Shown piece by piece: positions 5,012 through 7,153 of a stretch of 7,153 bases of DNA. The first letter of the stretch is position 1. Every line of letters begins with the position of its first letter. The notes beneath the pieces are model-generated. The model worked only from the letters and a program-made list of their open reading frames with translations. It was not told the origin of the DNA and searched no databases. The position numbers and the translations under genes are program-made. Source of the stretch: Candidatus Zhuqueibacterota bacterium (GTDB taxonomy: Bacteria; Zhuqueibacterota; QNDG01); NCBI GenBank assembly GCA_003645915.1, contig QNDG01000068.1, positions 1 through 7,153 on the forward strand, written 5' to 3'.

Positions 5012-6901
5012 ATGGATATTTATAATAAAAATTTAGAGGCTGCTCTTAAAAGATACAATCTTTCCATAAAAGAGCCGACATTACAAACTTTTTTTAAAGA
5101 AATTTTGTCCAGCGAGAATATCCTGCCGGATTTTGAACAACAGGCATTGATGTTAAAACTTATAAGCAACTGGAAATTAAGAAAAGATGAAAAAATTATA
5201 GCTGAAATTGTAGATATAAAAACAGGTGATTCTGAAAACAATCTGGTTACTATTTTCGGCGTTTTAAGCGTTGACTGGCCGGGTCTTTTTGATGCATGTA
5301 CAGGCGTGATCCACGAAGTAGGATGGAATATATCATTTGTTAAAGGTCTGTCGCTTCCAGGTCAGCATGAAAATATTGGAATTGTGCTTATAGGAATAGC
5401 GATCTCCGACAAAGAAACCCTTGATAAAATTAAAAAAGACAAAAATCTGATTATATCCAAAATAAACCAGGCTGCAGTAGGTACAAAAGCAAAAACATAT
5501 CTTTTATCAGAAGAGTTCAGAAAGCTGGAAATATACAGCCAGGTAATCGGCCACATTGAAAAAATATACAAAAAAGATGATATTGATAAAATAATAGGCC
5601 TGAACGGAGAAGCTGTAAAATATTTTGCCGCAAGATCCAGAGATTACATTGAAAACAGAAAAATTGAGGATATTGCCCGCCAGATCATTCTTAATTATGA
5701 ATTTGTGTCAAGTATTGATAAAACCGGAGATACAATAAAACTTGATATATCAAATTTTCAGACTAAAGCAGAAGGGACATTTACAGGAATTACTGTTGCA
5801 GGTCCATCGCACCTTCTCCACCTTGAAGACTGTCTTAAAACAATAGAATATACAATTCCCAATTTCAGCCTTAAACACAACAGGGAATTCACAACAACCC
5901 ACGGAGTTTCAGTATTCAGGATTGAGTTTGTTGACTCTGCAGGCAATGCTCTTTCAGAACTGGAACAAAACCGGCTGAAACAGGCTTTTTCCAAACTTGT
6001 TCTGACTAAAAAACGGGACAGAGCACAATGGATTGAGTCAATAGGCGGATTTGAACAGTACGCAAGAGCTATTATTCCTCTGCTTGTAAGAGAAGCGGAA
6101 CAGTCTGCAACAACTCAGGTCTATCAGAGCGTAAGTCAGGCAACGGATATTTTTATAGATTTTAAAATAATTGTGGTAATTCCCTCAAATCAGTCACTTG
6201 GCGCAGGTATTATTTCCAAGACAGTAAATAAACTGGAAGAAGTCCCCAGTTTTCATATCCACTCTGTAAAACCTCCGAAAAAATTCGGTAATACAAGGGT
6301 GTTTATCATTGACATGAGAGTTCATCTGACTGCAATTGAAAACACCGAAACAATTTATGAAACCATAAGGGAAAAACTTCAGCAGTCCATTGGAAATTTC
6401 AGGGATTTTGATGCAGGTATGCGCACATTAGATTCTGCCAAGCTCAGAGCTGTCCGTGAGAAATTAAAGGGTGTAAACAAAAATATTATCAGAGAACTTT
6501 ACTACAGCATAGAGGACTTTTACAGGATCAGCGCTTCCGGCGATGAAATCGCAGACCATATAAAAATCATTCTGGAAATGCTGGATATAATTAATCAGGA
6601 CCCCAGGCTCATTCTCAGAATAATTCATAAAACCGGAACAATCTCCCCGTCCGGAGATTTTATACCATCCGCCACACTTTTATGCATTGCATACAAACAT
6701 CAGCTTTATCTTCTTAAATACATTATTGACCTTCTCGAACCTTATGAAACCACTTTAAGCCGCCTGGAAAAATCAGGCAGAGATATTCTTATCTGCAGAC
6801 TTACTAAAAACGACAAGCCGTTGTCAGAACACGATGAAAGAGTATTGATTAAAAAAATTGATAAACTTGAAAAAGAGATAACAAAAAAAAATTCTACATA
6901 A
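5012..6901 (+). CDS. Multi-ACT-like domain protein of unknown function
   Basis: A 629-residue soluble protein with no signal peptide or membrane helix. Residues about 77-150 form an ACT-type ligand-binding module: a beta strand (LVTIFGVLSV), the DWPGLFDACTGVI turn-helix that matches the usual D-x-P-G-L signature, and a second strand with GWNISFVKGLSL. Three later segments have a similar strand-helix-strand rhythm: about 256-310 (TFTGITVAGPSHLLHLEDCL), 383-440 (DFKIIVVIPS to VFIIDMRVHL) and 552-600 (SATLLCIAYKHQLYLLKYI to GRDILICRL). Between the last two is a helical stretch with RTLDSAKLRAVREKLKG and RELYYSIEDFYRISASGDEI. No catalytic domain is evident, so a sensory or regulatory role, perhaps binding an amino acid, is inference. 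An in-frame TTG at 4958 would lengthen the chain by 18 residues but lies inside the terminator; the ATG at 5012 has AGGAA six bases upstream and is preferred. Whether it pairs with an enzyme such as an amino acid dehydrogenase cannot be told here. Confidence 0.86.
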   Translation: MDIYNKNLEAALKRYNLSIKEPTLQTFFKEILSSENILPDFEQQALMLKLISNWKLRKDEKIIAEIVDIKTGDSENNLVTIFGVLSVDWPGLFDACTGVIHEVGWNISFVKGLSLPGQHENIGIVLIGIAISDKETLDKIKKDKNLIISKINQAAVGTKAKTYLLSEEFRKLEIYSQVIGHIEKIYKKDDIDKIIGLNGEAVKYFAARSRDYIENRKIEDIARQIILNYEFVSSIDKTGDTIKLDISNFQTKAEGTFTGITVAGPSHLLHLEDCLKTIEYTIPNFSLKHNREFTTTHGVSVFRIEFVDSAGNALSELEQNRLKQAFSKLVLTKKRDRAQWIESIGGFEQYARAIIPLLVREAEQSATTQVYQSVSQATDIFIDFKIIVVIPSNQSLGAGIISKTVNKLEEVPSFHIHSVKPPKKFGNTRVFIIDMRVHLTAIENTETIYETIREKLQQSIGNFRDFDAGMRTLDSAKLRAVREKLKGVNKNIIRELYYSIEDFYRISASGDEIADHIKIILEMLDIINQDPRLILRIIHKTGTISPSGDFIPSATLLCIAYKHQLYLLKYIIDLLEPYETTLSRLEKSGRDILICRLTKNDKPLSEHDERVLIKKIDKLEKEITKKNST

Positions 6902-7153
6902 ATTCAACAATCCAGATAATCAGGCTTAAAATAAACAGAACAGCACCTTCTGCTTTTGTCAGCTTTTTTCGCGTAGCAAGAAGAATAACAGCCAATACAA
7001 TTATTCCCAGTGTCATAAGCATTGTACCGCGTGCGCTTGATTCAACAGCCATTGGGCGCAAAATTACAGCTATACCCAGCACACCCATAAAATTATAAAT
7101 ACAACTCCCGATAAGATTGCCTGCAGACAAACCGTGATGTCCTTTTAAAGTTG
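6894..7153 (-). CDS. Calcium/sodium antiporter (CaCA family), C-terminal fragment; 5' end outside window
   Basis: The last 85 residues of an integral membrane cation exchanger of the YrbG/NCX type, which swaps Ca2+ for Na+ across the inner membrane. The frame runs in from the right edge as TLKGHHGLSAGNLIGSCIYN, then FMGVLG, the second alpha-repeat signature of the family (usually KGH...GN..GSNIFN..LVLG). The Asn after GS is Cys here, while the Ser and the final Asn of GSxIxN, equivalent to ion-ligand positions in the archaeal NCX structure, are kept. Three membrane helices can be traced: LSAGNLIGSCIYNFMGVLGI onward, GTMLMTLGIIVLAVILLA, and AEGAVLFILSLIIWIVEF at the very end. The stop TAG at 6894-6896 lies inside the last codons of the convergent ACT-like gene. 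The initiation codon is outside the window, and the TTG at 7130 is an internal Leu. Confidence 0.87.
   Translation of the reverse strand, partial: TLKGHHGLSAGNLIGSCIYNFMGVLGIAVILRPMAVESSARGTMLMTLGIIVLAVILLATRKKLTKAEGAVLFILSLIIWIVEFM

Overview
The window is AT-rich chromosomal DNA from a bacterium. The gene set points to a housekeeping locus: RNase E/G next to a radical SAM/DUF2344 fusion protein, a Ca2+/Na+ antiporter and an ACT-like protein. The style of the RNase G, and a non-coding stretch full of small palindromes of a kind I know from environmental genomes, suggest an uncultured or deep-branching lineage, perhaps in the FCB group (Bacteroidetes/Chlorobi/Fibrobacteres and relatives). That placement is a guess from sequence style, not a measurement.

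Layout: (1) 1-1317, minus strand: 439 codons of a ribonuclease E/G (rng); the 3' end lies beyond the left edge. (2) 1335-3869, minus strand: an 844-residue radical SAM protein fused to a C-terminal DUF2344 domain. It lies 17 bp upstream of rng and almost certainly shares its transcript. (3) 3870-4702: about 830 bp with no credible gene. It holds four hairpin-forming repeats in 3943-4134, an inverted pair of 10-mers 210 bp apart and a short heptamer tandem. (4) 4703-4909, plus strand: a small one-pass membrane protein, followed at once by a strong intrinsic terminator (4925-4979). (5) 5012-6901, plus strand: a 629-residue soluble protein with one clear and up to three further ACT-like modules and no recognised enzymatic domain. 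(6) 6894-7153, minus strand: the C-terminal 85 residues of a CaCA-family calcium/sodium antiporter, overlapping gene 5 tail-to-tail by 8 bp.

How the genes work together: the radical SAM/DUF2344-rng pair is a recurrent bacterial neighbourhood, often followed by the ribosomal protein genes rplU and rpmA, which I would expect past the left edge. It suggests a role for the radical SAM protein in RNA or ribosome biology, but its substrate is unknown. The small membrane protein and the ACT-like protein point the same way but are separated by the terminator, so they look like separate transcription units. The least-understood items are the multi-ACT protein, the radical SAM fusion with its second cysteine cluster, and the palindrome cluster between the divergent genes.
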